Shown here one piece after another: positions 19,214 through 32,788 of a stretch of 64,000 bases of DNA (its first letter is position 1; each line of letters starts with the position of its first letter). The stretch comes from Warburgia ugandensis (lineage: Eukaryota; Streptophyta; Magnoliopsida; Canellales; Canellaceae). Made by a program: the position numbers and the translations under genes. The DNA lies in NCBI GenBank assembly GCA_035236585.1, contig CP141132.1:24077445-24141444 (forward strand), read 5' to 3'. Below the pieces are notes generated by a model. That model saw nothing but the letters and a program-made list of their open reading frames with translations. It made no database searches and was not told the origin of the DNA.

Positions 19214-22200
19214 TTTTCACATAAAAGTGGGGCCCACAAAGTGGGCCAACGTTCTAGAATCAACAATAATTTCTTAGTGCATTATTGGTGGTAGTGGAGA
19301 TTGTAGTGGAGAATGGAGAATGCACTTGTAATAAAAAATTCTAAAGTAATAAAATATCTTATCAAAAGAAATGATAAAAAAATCAAATTTGGATGTATAT
19401 ATGTCCCAAAAATTTTCACAATCTTAAACACGAAATTTCCAAATCTTCCCTGGGGTTTCAGCTCCAAATTCTCATTCATCCCTCTCCAATCTCTATTTTT
19501 CTTATTTCTCTCTCCTCTTTCTAAGTGGAACAAGAGACCTAAATTCAATTAGACACTCCGTTCTAGGTAGAATCTGATAAATTCCACCATCCATAACCTC
19601 CTATACTACAGTATATACAAAATCCCCAAATCAATTTCAAGATCCAATGGTTCCAACAACAGAAAATCACAAAAACAGGGACAATCGACCTATATTATCA
19701 TCAACCAGTAATTCTCTCAAATTGGGCATCAAATATATGTTTTTTCTCCAATCAGGTAGGTGTAACTACTTCCTATAAATATTTATTATGGTTTAGTGTA
19801 ATTTTTATTTTTCTGTAATTTAATTTGAATGAAAAATCGTAAAAATAAAGTAAATACTAGAGCCTTCAATTCATGGTGATAGAGAACTCAGATGGAAATT
19901 CTGAGCTTTCCAATCGATCTAGAAGGATCAAAAACCCCTAGGGTACAATTTTCAACAAAATCTAACAAGGTTTGGAACCTCAATTGAGAGGGATTAGTTC
20001 TGTTGGGCTTAGATCAAATCTGGACCCTAGGAACTGCTGTAAACTTCAAATTTAAATTGTGGAGTCATATGAACTCCAAATTGAGATTGAAAATATCTAT
20101 AGAAAGCTTGTATTGTCTAGTTTCTAATTAAGTCATAATATGTTTAAAAATTATTCTTGAATTATTCTGTATTTTGGAAATAAGTGTCCAATTTCTAAGA
20201 TCTTCAAGATCTGAGGTGATCAGATCTTGGAAATTTATTTTAATGATAATATAATAATATAATAAAGTAATATCTATGGTTAATTTGGATAGATTTGAGA
20301 TAAATTAGGGGATCTGCCCTTTATGGTAGAAAAATCCTAAAAATACAAAGGGACCCACTTGATCAATGAGATCAAGTATGATCAGATCCTTGGGATGGAT
20401 TAGATGGATGATATTATGATGGAATCCAGTTAGATCATGGATAAAATGTGACAAAATCAAGTGGATATGATTTTTGGATCTTAATGGATTAAAAACCTTA
20501 AAGGTAATTAAAACCCTTGATCTAAAGGAAAACACCTAAGATCTAATGGTTGGATCATATTTAAAGGTTTATTATAATCTTAATATAATTAGTTTAATTG
20601 TATTTTATTAGATATAAAAGTGTAAATGTGATTTATGTTTTAAGTTAGAAAGCATGATAGTGTAATCTTTAAATTTTAGTATGATATGCCCTAAATGAGT
20701 AATTTTTTAGTATATTTGATTATCTTAGGATCATGTTAGTGTAAATTAGGATTTAAACATGATTTCATTGTGATAGAAGATGTGTTTCATAACTTAGGAT
20801 CATATTAGTTTTATTTCACTAGCTTAAGTTACATTCATAGGAAGAGTGTAGTATATAGTTGTTAAACTTATATTTGATTTATGCTTTCAAGTTTATGATT
20901 TACTTATTGTCAAATTTTATTCAATTGTTACGTAGTTGTTAAGATATAGTGAGCATAAATCACCAAAAATATAAACTAATGAAATATAGAGATTCATTGA
21001 CAACTAAGATGAATGAATGATTTTGACTTAATAAGGGCTATAGTTAGCAGGACAATATAAGGAATGATTTATCATTTCCTTGGCCCAAAGTAGGAAAATA
21101 ATGAACATCCATGGATGACATTATGCATATCCATGGAAATTAATTAAAATCAATTAGAGAAGGGACTTAAGGTAAAGAGCTCATAGGAACCTTGTCAAAG
21201 GTTGAGCTAGTACCACTCCAGTGGACTCTGAACATTGTGGTTATAGGGGGTATACAAGAGCCAAGTGCTTTTCTCTCACCTCCCGTTGACGTAAGAGAGG
21301 TCTAAATGCCTCCTTACATGAGGGTTGTATTAATCACTTTTTGAGCAGACTTTAACTGGTAAGTACTAGTCATCCTGAAATAAGGAGGAGCTGTCTAGTA
21401 ATAGAAAGAAATAAATCATCTTCAACCAAGTAAGACACTAACTGGTTGAATAATAATAAGAACATAAAAAGATAGCAAATTATCTAACCCTAATAAAAAT
21501 AGTAAGTAAGATAAGGATGATCAAACAAGATGAGATCTTGTAGGATAAAAAATAATAAGGACAAAGAAACACCAATGTAGATTAGATTGTTTATGTATGA
21601 TATAGATAGTATTTGTATAGATGATATTAAACCCTTGGATATATGATATTCAAGGAAGAAAGATTCAGATCATCTTACATAAGGATGATCAAAAGACTAT
21701 GTAGTATGTACCCTTGATTAGAAAAATAACATTATACATATGATTTGACAGATATATGTTGATCAAGACTATGGCAGGTTTCAAGAAGTAAGAATACCTT
21801 ATTGAGGTAGGTGGATTATTAAGAATGCCTTTACATGAAGATACATGTCTAATACATGATCTTATGTTTTGAAGTATTGACATGTATGATACCAATATAT
21901 TAAGGTAAATACCTCAAATTGAAATATGATCCAACCAAATGATGAGGAAAATAAGTATTAAATGGTTAAGTTGAGAATTGAGAACAACCCTAAGTGAATA
22001 GGAAACTAGAAAATATTCTAGCCCTAGATAAACAGATAGATAGTCTGATATGTATAAGTATTATTTTACATACAAGCTTGGAGGCTTGTGGTTTTGTTTT
22101 AAACAGGCATAAACCTGGGGAGGCTATGCTAGGAGAGTTAAGAGGGTTTGGCCACCCACTCTCTGAAACTTGATGATATTGAATACCAAGCCTAAGAAAG

Positions 22201-23208
22201 GCTAAAAGTTGGGTGGGGCAATTATGGGAAGGCCACCACTGTGACAGCCATGGTCCTCCCATATGGACATGGATATTGTAATTTCCACTAAGAATGGTAT
22301 AAGTGGATTATTGAACAGTTATCTGGGCGCGCTGTACGGATCAGACTACAAGCATAGTAGTCCTTGATTATTTTGCATTATGATGCATATGAAATTGGCA
22401 TAGTGAAATGCCTTAAGAGATGGCATGATGAAATGCCAAGTAATTATAAATTACCAATATTTTTCCCAAGAAGGGAAAAATCCCAGTATAGTAACTAGCT
22501 GAGATACAAATCTCCTATAATGAAAGGAGTTGATCAGTTTTGTATGGAAATAATTATTGATTATTTTAACAATTTTAATGGATTTGTTCTTATATAATAT
22601 GTATGTATAAAGGTGAACACAAATGATAAGGAAATGAGATGTTCATATCAATAATAGTGGTTTGTGAATGTGCTTATGATAGAATGAATTATGGGATAGT
22701 TGAATATTGAGATTTTACTGTCAATAACTTACATTCTTATCCCCTACCAAGCATAGCTTGCTGAGATATTGTAAATGTTCGAATGTTTACAATATCTCAG
22801 ATACAGAGAAGAAGACTTGGGAGCTCAAGACTTGAAGAACTATTGAAAAATAAGTAATAAGGGTATATCCCTTGAAACATTGTATTGAGAGCATGTATTG
22901 TATTTAGAACTTTGTAATTTGAATTGTGTATTTGGACAAGTATTGTAAGGATACAAAGGGGTTGTGTACTGTGAACCACTGGATGGATCCTGGAAGTTTA
23001 ATAAAATCATATTCCTTCAATAGAATTTTATTTTGTACACAAAATTATACTTATGTTATGTATGAAGTGGTGACTTGGGTTTTCAAAACAAGTCTTAAAA
23101 TAAAAGACTTTCCGTTGCTTTGTTTTGCAAAAGTTTTTTTTACTGAGGGGACGCTCTTGCCTTTGAAAAATATATTATAAAATGTGTTTCAAATCCCGGG
23201 TCGTCACA
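19214..23208 (+). mobile_element. Solo family C LTR, 3' piece (copy C2)
   Basis: Continuation of 13965-14351. It ends 'cccgggtcgtcaca' at 23208. With the 5' piece it totals about 4.4 kb and is bounded by TG...CA and GGTAA/GGTAA, with no internal region, so it is a solo LTR. The last ~2.35 kb match 1-2870. No ORF here is credible. Confidence 0.85.
21025..21490 (+). repeat. Leader-like block inside family C LTR (copy C2)
   Basis: Counterpart of 255-730, with 'ctcataggaacc', 'gtggttatagggggtat', 'cctcccgttgacg' and 'aggtctaaatgcctccttac', matching A and B leaders. Confidence 0.6.
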
Positions 23209-23213
23209 GGTAA
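23209..23213 (+). repeat. Target-site duplication of solo C LTR (3' side)
   Basis: GGTAA; the sequence that follows ('aatgttagtttaggaaag') continues the family B LTR. Confidence 0.88.
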
Positions 23214-23581
23214 AATGTTAGTTTAGGAAAGTTATCTTCTTAGTATGTTTCCTTATGATAGTTGCTTAGTTTAATTCGTCTAGTTTCTATTAGTTTCCTT
23301 TAATTGAATGCATGTTAGTTTCTAATTCCATTGCATAGCATTAATTTTAAAAAGTTTCATTTAATTGTAGTTTTTAGTTTCATGCATATTTCCTTTCTTT
23401 TGTCACTTGCTTGTCTAGTTAAATTTAAATCCAATTCAATATTTGTCTTTGGTTTAAGTTAAGCACTTTGAATAAGATCCATCCAACATAAAAATTTGTG
23501 AGATTTCTTGTGGGATCAACCTGTCTTGTGTGCAATACTACTTTGATTTATGAGCTTGTGAGTAATTTTAAAGCTACACTA
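23214..23581 (+). repeat. Element 1 (family B) 3' LTR, terminal part
   Basis: Aligns with the ends of B LTRs ('cttgtgggatcaacctg', 'gagcttgtgagtaatttta', 'aaagctacacta'). It completes 15766-14357. The right flank AAGAG would be the TSD of element 1. Confidence 0.8.
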
Positions 23582-23632
23582 AAGAGATTGAAAAGTGGGT
23601 TTTCTCTCATTGAATGGTCCACCTTGGCATGA
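23582..23632. other. Short spacer between two family B elements
   Basis: Contains 'gggttttctctcattgaatg' 'gtccacc', resembling the reverse complement of a B LTR segment (for example near 60310). It may be a small inverted B fragment; nothing else is visible. Confidence 0.4.
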
Positions 23633-25557
23633 TGATAAGTGTTCTAATTAATAGAAAAAAATTCCTAATTAGTTGCCCATGTGTTATAACTTATAGTGTT
23701 ATTTTAGGGTTTTTTGGACAAAATTTTATAACACATACATTTCTGACCTAATAATTCAAAAGTTTGATAATTTGTAATTTTGGAGGTTAATTTAAAGCAA
23801 GTATATGAATGATTTTATTTTTAGGATTTAATTTGGGGTTTTCACCTTTCGCAAGTCTTGGAGAGGTGATTGAAAGGTCAAGAATGATCAAGATGAGAAT
23901 TGAAGATGAAGATCAAAAGATCGAGCCAAGGCCTAAATTTTAACATTTCAAAGTAGATTAAGGTCCAAGATCATATCATGTCAAGATGATGGATCAATGT
24001 AAGCAATTTGAAGAGCTAAAGGTGACTAAAATGGAGTCATGAAGCAAGCCATTCATTTCCATCACCTTTGCATGGGAGCAATTCAAGCCACCTTAGCCAT
24101 ATAAGCCATGAGAGAAGGTGAGAAGCTAAGGAATTCAAGCCAAGCAATTCAAGCCAAGGGTGTGAGCCATGAAGCCAAGTCATATGAGGCCTCAAAGTGA
24201 GCCACATATGCCAATTACCTCATGGAGTCATACAATTAGGGGAGAATTCAAGAATGACCCACTTTCTAAATTTGGATTTTCAAGGTTTAATTAGAAGGTT
24301 TGAGAGAATTATGTAAAAAGTAAGATGACTATGCATTGGTGGACCCATCAAGAGAGAAACCCTACTTTCCCATTCTATCTCCCACTCTTTTTCCCTTCAA
24401 ATTCACCTAGGGTTACAAGTTAAAGGAGGGAGGCACATCTAAGGAAAAATATGCCCCCTTGTTCAAAATTAGAAACTAGCCCTCTTATCTCTTTTATGTC
24501 AGCTTCTGACCTTTCTTTCTTAAATCATCTAGCTTACATCATCTCCACCTAACCTTCCTCATTCAATACCATAAACCTTAGTTTTGGGCGTTAGTTTTGG
24601 GCAATTTTTCCTTAGTTCACTATCTTAGTCTTTCTTTCTTTAGAATTCCTTTCTAGGTTTTCTTTGCATGTCATCATACTCTAGTTTGTGAGCATTAGAT
24701 TGCATTGTTGGTGTTGTTTTGATAGGATTGCATGCTTAAGAATTAGATGTAATTTGCAGTAGTAAAACATGTATTATGCATTAGTTTTTGGCTTAAATTG
24801 GATATGATGTAATACAGTTCTATGACAATTCTTGTCATGGATTGTTTATTTCATCAAAGTACTTGATATCTAGGTTGTTTCTTTGCATAAAAGTTATGAT
24901 TTTAGTAGCTTTCTAATGCTAGATTTATTAACTGTTCTTAAGTATTAAAATTTGAAAATTGGTTTTTCCTTCACTTTGTGTTTTAATTCTTGGCATCAAA
25001 ATTCACCATCTTTTGGGCTCTAGAATCATGCGCATAGTCGAAAAACCATGTGCATGGTTCTAAATCCCATTTCTTTTGGATTCTTGGTTTATTTAGAGTT
25101 TGAACTTGTTTTAGAACTTGTTAATTAGTTATTTGCATACTTTTTTAGCTTCAGAAAGTTTCCTTTTTAGTGACTTTTAGGTTTGGTAAGTTTTAATTTA
25201 GGAATGTTTTTTATTTAGTAGTTTCCACAAGTGTCATTATTAAGTTTGAATCTTTCTAAATTGCCATATTTTCCTTTAGTTTATTGTATTTTAGTTAGGT
25301 AATTTTCTATTCTAATTGTTTACTTTTAATTTAGGCAAGTTTCTTTTACTTTTCGTTTCTAATTTTGTGCATCTTTCTAATTCCATGTTACTTTAGACTC
25401 CTAGTTTAATCACAACTGTCCTTCTTTGGCTGAAGTTAGCCAATTTAAATAAAATATAATCCATTGCAAATACATAAGATTCCTCCTAGGATCAACCTCA
25501 CTTGTGTAAAAATACTATATGATTTGTGGCTTTATAAGTATTTTTAAAGCTAGACCA
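23633..25557 (+). repeat. Family B LTR a (1925 bp)
   Basis: Starts 'tgataagtgttc' and ends 'aaagctagacca', followed by a primer-binding site. It is first in the tandem B run. The segment with the 'ctatatatag' TATA box in other copies is deleted near 24580. Confidence 0.85.
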
Positions 25558-25563
25558 AGTTTT

Positions 25564-25582
25564 TAGCACCATTGTTGGGGGA
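25564..25582 (+). other. Primer-binding site, tRNA-Asp type
   Basis: 'tagcaccattgttggggga', six bases after LTR a. It is a decayed form of the tRNA-Asp complement. Confidence 0.75.
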
Positions 25583-26098
25583 AATCACAAAGGATTTGTG
25601 GTTAGATCTTTATTTAGATTGTTTACCTTTAGTCTTAATTTTCGATTGCTTTAGGTTAGGGTTTTGCATCATAGTTGCTTGTTTTGTTAATTCGTCACAA
25701 AACTATTCCATGTTTCTTGTTTTTGTGCAAGAAGAATTTGGCAAAAGGAGCGATGGCAATCTTATGGGCTTAAGCTTCATCAAATTTGATTGTTTTCGTA
25801 ATTACATTTTTCTTATTGAGTGAACTTGTAGTGAGGCCCCATTGTAACTTGCAATTTCTTTACTTCAATTTTAAATGGGTAATATTAAAATAGGGAAAGC
25901 GTGTGGTATGAGGGCCCACACTTGATCTTCATTAAAAACTTAACTATAAGTATCCTCACTTTCTTTTTATTTTCCTAGTTTAGGTTGCCTTTAGTGTAAT
26001 TTGCATTTGGCTAGTAGAATAATTCATATAGCTTAGAGTCATTCACCTTAAGTGTTACATCTTAATTAGGGTTTTTGCATTAGTTGCACCTATCTAAT
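25583..26098 (+). other. Family B leader, interrupted by family D complex
   Basis: Matches 45735-46218 of another B unit ('gtgaggccccattgtaactt', 'gggcccacacttgatcttca'). It breaks at 'gcacctatctaat' and resumes with 'ctaacccttg' at 40697. The 83-aa frame at 25572-25823 is not conserved. Confidence 0.8.
26094..26098 (+). repeat. Target-site duplication of family D complex (left)
   Basis: CTAAT, pairing with CTAAC at 40697-40701. The uninterrupted B consensus reads 'tctaacccttg', so one C-to-T change explains the mismatch. Confidence 0.75.
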
Positions 26099-29049
26099 TG
26101 TCACGACTCGGGTTTTCAAATGTAATTTTAAATACAAACTAATTTCTAATGCATGATAAATCCAATTTGAAATATTTTTTGTAAAAAATAATGCACTGCA
26201 GTGGAAAATCTTCTCTTTTAAATTCACTTTGAAAAACCTAGAGTGTCATTTTTCTTTTCTCAAGAAACAAGGATTCTTAGTGAAATAAGCGCTCATTTCT
26301 ATAAAAAATCTAGTAGAGTTTCCTCTATTTTTCTTACATATGACATTTAACACATGTCATTGCGAAGTACCTAATGGACATTTGTTGACAATTTTAAAAT
26401 ATAAATGGAGTCTCTGTCTCCTTTTCATACATCTAACAAAACAAAAACAATTTACATCAACACAACAGACCTAGAACCTCCACAGCACAACCCAGTCACG
26501 TAAATCTTCCAAATTCCCATAATTACATACAATGCAGTTTCTTTCTCATTTCTAATACAATAACTTCAATTCAAAGACCAATTCTTACCTGCCCTTTTCC
26601 AAAGCCTCTGTTGGCGTGCTCCTCCCAATAAGAAGCTCCTATTCCTCGGGAGTCCTTTGTTTTGCAATACTGTCAACATGCCAAACCTGCTACTATTCTC
26701 TGTATCTGAGGCATTGCAAACCAAAGCAATGCCTCAGCAAGCAATCGCTTGTGTAGGTGGTATAAGACGCCAGTTTTATATAAACAAAATCATGATAATT
26801 CTATATAAATCAATTGGTCCATGCTGAATCATGCAAACATAATTCAATTATCATTTAACTTGAACCATTCAACATTCATCAAAATCATGAATCCATGCCA
26901 AAATGGAAGAAACACCAATGCATTAGTACAAAACACATTCTTTGAAATGCAAAGTATGTAGTCACATGTCAAACTTACAAGTCATTTACATTTCCTGATA
27001 CTAGTCTTCGCTCTTACGAGCCATTTCACATATCAAATACCAACGCTTTGTTGTGTGTATCAAGTACACAGCAAACAATATTATCCTCTTTGGCATAGTG
27101 AGTTGGTGCAGTGGTTTAAACCCAAAGACACACCTCAAGGATTTGCTCCTAAGAGATTGGTAGCTTGTCTAGCTCGAAGGCCTACCCACATCGTAACAAC
27201 CCTTAAGAACATGTCAAATTCCCCAAACAATGGGGCTAAACTCTCAGGAACTGGTAGCTTATCCAGCTAGAAGGTCTGCCCACATCATAATGACTTCGTG
27301 GCTTGCCCACATCATAACAACCTCTTTCACTCATATGAGCCATTTCACAATTTCCTAGTATTAGTCTTATATTTTCTCACAAGGCTCACAATAATGCATA
27401 GCTTATGCATAAATAGTTTAATTATGGTCCAATTTCAGCATGCACATTCATCTTATCTTATGTATAAACTAAAAAGACCTGTTTCAATATTTAAAATTCA
27501 TATGAAAATACATATATAGAAAAAATCTTAGTAATCTTAATTCTACCCACCTCAAATGGAGATTTTCTAATTCACTGACATGATTACTTCATTCAGTTTG
27601 CATATGCACTCCCGATCAATCACCTCTGTAACAATACAAACACATATTTAGTTATACAATTCTAGGACTTCTCCTAACTTCCCTAACACTATTTGGCACA
27701 AGGCAAAGTGACATTGTTCATTAATGTGAAAAAGGTGTTTCATTAGCTATTGGTTAATAGCTAATTTAATGGCAAACAGTTACTGGATTTCCAATCCACG
27801 CCATTGGCCCTAGATTGGCTATCCACTACTCTTCTTCAGTGAATGCAAGTCAATTTCACTATTTAGTGGTCTTAACCCATGATTCCTATTTAGATCAACT
27901 CTTGGGTTGGAGCTAGATGTTATTTTCCATACTACCGTCCTCAATACAATCTATAATTGTATTCCTAAATCAGACTGATATAATGAGCATCATGAATAGT
28001 TCATACACTCAATTTTTTATGGAAGTTTATCCAAATTCCATACTTTATATCATATCTAAGCTAATTTAGGGTTTAGGAATCCATCTATGACCTCTAATCA
28101 TTGATCTGATATCACAAGGTGTCTGTTTGAATAGTAATAGATCGGACAGCCTAGATCATCTGATCTGTTTCAGTTCAAATTCATATAATTCTAGTCATCC
28201 TATCATTTTTGAAGATAGGGAACTCATCTGTGGTGTCTGATTGTCGATCAAACATCACAAAGTTACTGTGTGAATAGTACCCAATCGGATGGCTGGGATT
28301 GTCTGATCGATTTTTAGCCTAGATATGAAATTTTTATGTGATCTAAGCTACATCATGCCCTACATTACATATCCCTAGGTTTGGATTAGGACTTGAATGA
28401 TTAGATCATCATAAAAACTTAGATTTAGCATGAACAGTGCAAATCTAGCCACAATCTCAAAATCATGAGTTGGGTTTTGTGCATCTTACCTCTGGGATGC
28501 CTCTTCATGATTTTCCTGCCACTGGATAAGCTGGATAGCCTTCAGTTCCTAGTGAAATCCTCCGATCAATGTCATGTGCACTACTCCCCTCTGATTTACG
28601 GTCAAGATCTCCATGGATTCCCAAATAACCATGGGGGTTTTGTTTGTTTGATGGAGGTGAACAACATGGTCGGCTCGGATCAATGATTCGAGCTAGCGAC
28701 GTCTCCAGTGATAGCTTGTAAGTTCGGCGGACCAAAAAACTCTAACCCCCATTATTTTTCTCTTTCACAAGCGTGCCAGTCTTCTCCAGTAGCTTGGCGT
28801 CCTCCCGCTTACTCATATTCAAATACTCATATCTCCTCTATCTGCACTCCAATTTCTGCAAACTTGGTGTCATTTGAATCTTATTTTCGAGTACTATCCA
28901 ATTATAGAGGTCTCAATGCTATATTAGATGTTTATCCAGTCTTTCACTTATAAACTCCAAAAATATGAGTTTAATATGTTCTTTTCATCCCCATTTAATA
29001 TTTTTTCAAAATTCACTAAAATTGAGATTTAGAAATTAAGGATGTTACA
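26099..29049 (-). repeat. Family D LTR 1 (3' LTR, 2951 bp)
   Basis: Terminal LTR of the complex; no primer-binding site lies beyond it. It contains short tandem units with 'ggtagcttgt' and 'cccacatc' at 27160-27310, repeated to different extents in the other two LTRs. ORFs at 27055-27519 and 28465-28953 are not supported. Confidence 0.85.
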
Positions 29050-29074
29050 TTCTTCCCTCCTTATAGGAATTTTG
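29050..29074 (-). other. Polypurine tract of family D internal region 1
   Basis: On the minus strand 'tcctataaggagggaagaa' directly before the LTR start; the same motif lies at 35762-35786. Confidence 0.75.
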
Positions 29075-29439
29075 TCCTTGAAATTCTTTTCATGTTATTC
29101 TTTAACCACTTCTAAAAATATCTCCTTATTATAAGATAACTAATTGTGTTAACAATTCCAACGTTAGCATCGACAACCATACAATTTCACCTCATGTCAT
29201 CTCCTCATATACCAATTCACATATAATTTGTTAAATGGTAAACCTTTTCCTATCAAACAACTTATAATTCAATTAGAACACATCATCACCACATATAATG
29301 CAATTAACATGAACCAAACTCTCATTTAAGAGTTAGTTATTTGTATACAACTTTAGTATTGATAAAATCACCATATCAATAAAAATCGATGCATCTCAAC
29401 TATATATCAGTAAATCTACACCAAGTCTATACTAGAGTG

Positions 29440-29640
29440 CATTAGCTTATCAATAGATAACCATCTACTAAATCAAAACTAGAGCATACTAGCTCACTAA
29501 CAAGCATTCTATGCCGATTAAAACCCAAGCATATTGGCTCACCAACAAGAAATTATATGTTAATAAAAAAAACCAGAGCATGTCAACTCACCAACAGGCA
29601 CTCTATGCCAATGAAAACTAATCAGCAACATGAATATACT
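29440..29640 (-). repeat. About 47-bp minisatellite, family D internal region 1
   Basis: Three to four degenerate units of the type 'ccagagcat..(a)gctcac' 'caacaagcattctatgcc'. The second internal region (36130-36375) has one more unit. Confidence 0.7.
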
Positions 29641-29699
29641 GTAAGCACCTAGAAGCCTGCCACCTAGAAGCTCTCCACTTAGAAGCCTGCTAGTACCTC

Positions 29700-31247
29700 T
29701 TGCACCCGCCCTCATTGTAAATTGTGGTTACTCACAATTATAGATTGTAAATCAAACTCTGATTACCCATAAGAGAATAATCACACATAATATTATACAT
29801 CACTAATATCCTGGTGAAACTCAATTACTCGGCGCTAGTAGTTCATAAGACTAAGGAACTATGAACCTCAATCACCAGTTTGACTAATGTCAGCACATTA
29901 CAATCTCAATAAATAGCCTCTCTATCATTCAAGGTATTGCAGTAAAAGAAATTTCCTTCATCTGACCATAACTCATGCTATAGAAGTTCGCAACAAATGA
30001 TGAGTCCTTAAACATTCAGAATTAATGCACAAGGATTTCTTTTGCCCCTCTCTGTTTATGAAGTATACAACAATACTATCTATTAACACAATCATGGCTC
30101 ATCCAATTAACATTTGAAGATTTAATCCATCATATCCATACATTCTATTAGTGTATTGGTTCCACCAATTAATACCATCCAGAACTAGTAACAATCATAA
30201 CAATTTTTAGAAATCATCTTAAACATGTCATACTCAAAATCCTAGGCTGGTTATAACCACGCCTCAATTCAATCTCCACAAACACCATGCACCATCTTGG
30301 GTTGATCAAATAAATCATCAATATACGATTAAGAATATTGGTTCTCTACTGAGGTACTATCAAACAAATGACAATCTGTGCATAGTAATAAGGATCTGTC
30401 TCTCTTCCCATGAAGAAGACTAATGCACTTTATGAAGACCCACTAGGCCCATTAAAATCCTTATTAAAAGTTCATATAGCTGGAGCTTTTCCATCTCAGT
30501 TGGGCTATTCCATATGGCATTATAGGTAAATAATATTATACCTGATGCCAAATCCACTTCGAAATCATTCTCTTGTGTCAACATCATGAAAACCCCTTAG
30601 GCAAGACTACAAACTCTTGCACATCATCTTTGTGCTCAATCTATGGCCACTAGCGGCCCTTCATAATTCACCATATCGAGTAGGATGAGATTATCATTTA
30701 TATTCTCTCCCTTACTAGGTTCATATGTACTTCTTAAAAGTACTCATTAGCCTCCAATAACTCTCCCATTGAAGTCATAGTATCCAATTGAAAGGATAAC
30801 ACATCCAGGCATGTCTAAGCAAGATGCTAGCACATAAACGAAAGAATGACTAGGTGCTGAATCAAGTAAAATTATAACATGCCTATCAACAATCAGGAAA
30901 ATACTCTCTACCATCTAATTTGAAGCCCATGCTTGCCTCAAAGTAACAGCAGAAACTCATCACTACTAATGTGGGGCCATCTTTTCCTGATCCCAATGTC
31001 AAACTGTTTGACTCGCTATCCTCTAGGACAGTCTCTAAAGAAATGCACTAACTCACCACAGTCAAGCATCTAAAATATTTCTACAGTAATGGTGGTTGCT
31101 GATACTATTTCCTCTACTATGGAATTTACTAATTCTAAGATATAACTGTTCAGGTCCTTGCCCTTGCAAATAACACACCTCTTTAGCCTGTAAACCCGTT
31201 CCCGTTTCAAATACTATTGAGCTGCTTGATACCTCTATTTTAAAGTA

Positions 31248-31344
<97 letters not shown>

Positions 31345-32788
31345 ATCACCTATTACTCAGGAAAATATATTAATCATTACAAGCCATCTCAAGAGCCTTC
31401 TAGATAAAGGTCTCGGCAATAGAAGAGCACGTCCTCTCAAACGACTATCATTAGAATCCTCATAATTACAACTTTTGTGTCTTCACTTCCACCATTTCCT
31501 TTCTTGTAACTAATGAATTATTTCATGGTCATATTAGTCAAAATCAATTGCAACTCTATCAATCTCCCTAGTTGATTCATCGTGTGATCATCTCTATTTA
31601 ATAATTATTCTTATAAAGTAACTGTCATGTCCTCCAAGTAATATACATTTCAAATCATAATTAAAACTCTCATAATAATTCATAAACACTCTCTTCTCAC
31701 TAATTCTTGCTATTAGTATTTTTTTTTTGTATGGACAAGAACTCATTAATTTTCATCTCATCACTCAAAAATACATCCATAAGAAAACTAGGACCTTATT
31801 TCATCAAATTTTCAATGATTTCCACCATACTACAATTTATACGTCAAATAAATCTAGTTTCAAGTTTAGGTTAATACAATACTTCTCTAACTCTCTCAAG
31901 TTCTCATCAATTATAATCATTCCTAATCCTTCATCATTATCCTCATACTCTTGTTGTTACCATTTTTACACACTTTCCAAGTTAAAACTTGACTTATTTA
32001 GTAAGTTTCTATATTCATGCTTCAATTCTCCACTCATCTGCTTGTCTTTCTTATCATTTAATAATCATCCTGATAAAACAGTTGTCATATCCTTTAAGCA
32101 TTATGCATCTCCAATTCGTAACTAGAACTCTTGAGAATCATTTAAATAGAAATTTCATTCTCAATGATAACTAGCTGTTAGTATTTCTATATATATATAA
32201 GGAATAACTTGCTCTCATTCCTTTGATCAATAATTCATTTACATAAGTAAATCAATTGCCACTGATTTCCTACTACCAAAATTTATCCATCAAATATGTC
32301 CACAACATATACAGACTAATGTTGTAATTCACTTAATTTTTCCTAAGTTCTCTTCCATTGTGATTATTCTTTGCCCTCTTTTCATTATGATCAAAATATT
32401 ATTGTGCAATAGTCATCATAATCCTCAAAGGTTTATACGCATCATTAAAATTAAAACTTGGATCCTCTCAAGGTCATTCCATATTAATAGATCTATCTCT
32501 GATAGAGTTTTCATTCAAACATGCTAATTTTGTACTCTTATACTATTGTTTCTTAATCCAAGGACTATACAAATTTCATAAGAGTACTCCTCTTACTCAT
32601 ACCAGGACTAAAAATCTATTATCTCCTTAGAACTTGTGAATCCTCATGGGTTGCATCTATTATTACTGCTGCATTAGTTGAATGAGGTTTTGCATCATGT
32701 TGGCCATAAAGTCTGTCATTTGACTCCCCTAGTCAGATGCCATGGCAGAGGGGTTTGTTTTCCTCTGACTCGTCCTTGTAGGTGACAT
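29700..32788 (-). pseudogene. Family D gag-pol remnant (internal region 1)
   Basis: Minus strand. An ATG at 32788 opens a gag-like start 'MSPTRTSQRKTNPSAMASD', then a TAG, then 'SQMTDFMANMMQNLIQLMQQ' in the same register. A zinc-knuckle remnant 'CGELVHFFRDCPRG' lies at 31060-31019, its first Cys lost. A protease remnant 'IILLDSAPSHSFV' lies at about 30880-30834, where the canonical DSGASHSF has become DSAPSHSF. An RT remnant 'IDDLFDQ', then after a frameshift 'ELRRGYNQP', lies at about 30325-30242, resembling 'IDDLFDQLQG...IDLRSGYHQL'. Beyond it, RNase H, integrase and chromodomain are not recognisable and there is no room for them. Clearly non-functional. Confidence 0.75.
31253..31342 (+). 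repeat. Perfect (CT)45 microsatellite
   Basis: Ninety uninterrupted bases of CT, equivalent to (AG)45 on the element's sense strand, inside the family D gag remnant. Confidence 0.98.

Noticed and set aside
24060-24400. Possible host gene fragments in LTR regions with 'aagccaccttagcc'-type repeats
   Set aside because: The same sequence recurs in all family B LTRs (50460, 56920, 60060); it is LTR, not host coding sequence.
31727-32174. 132-aa and 61-aa plus-strand open frames
   Set aside because: Antisense to the decayed family D gag; not preserved in the second internal region.
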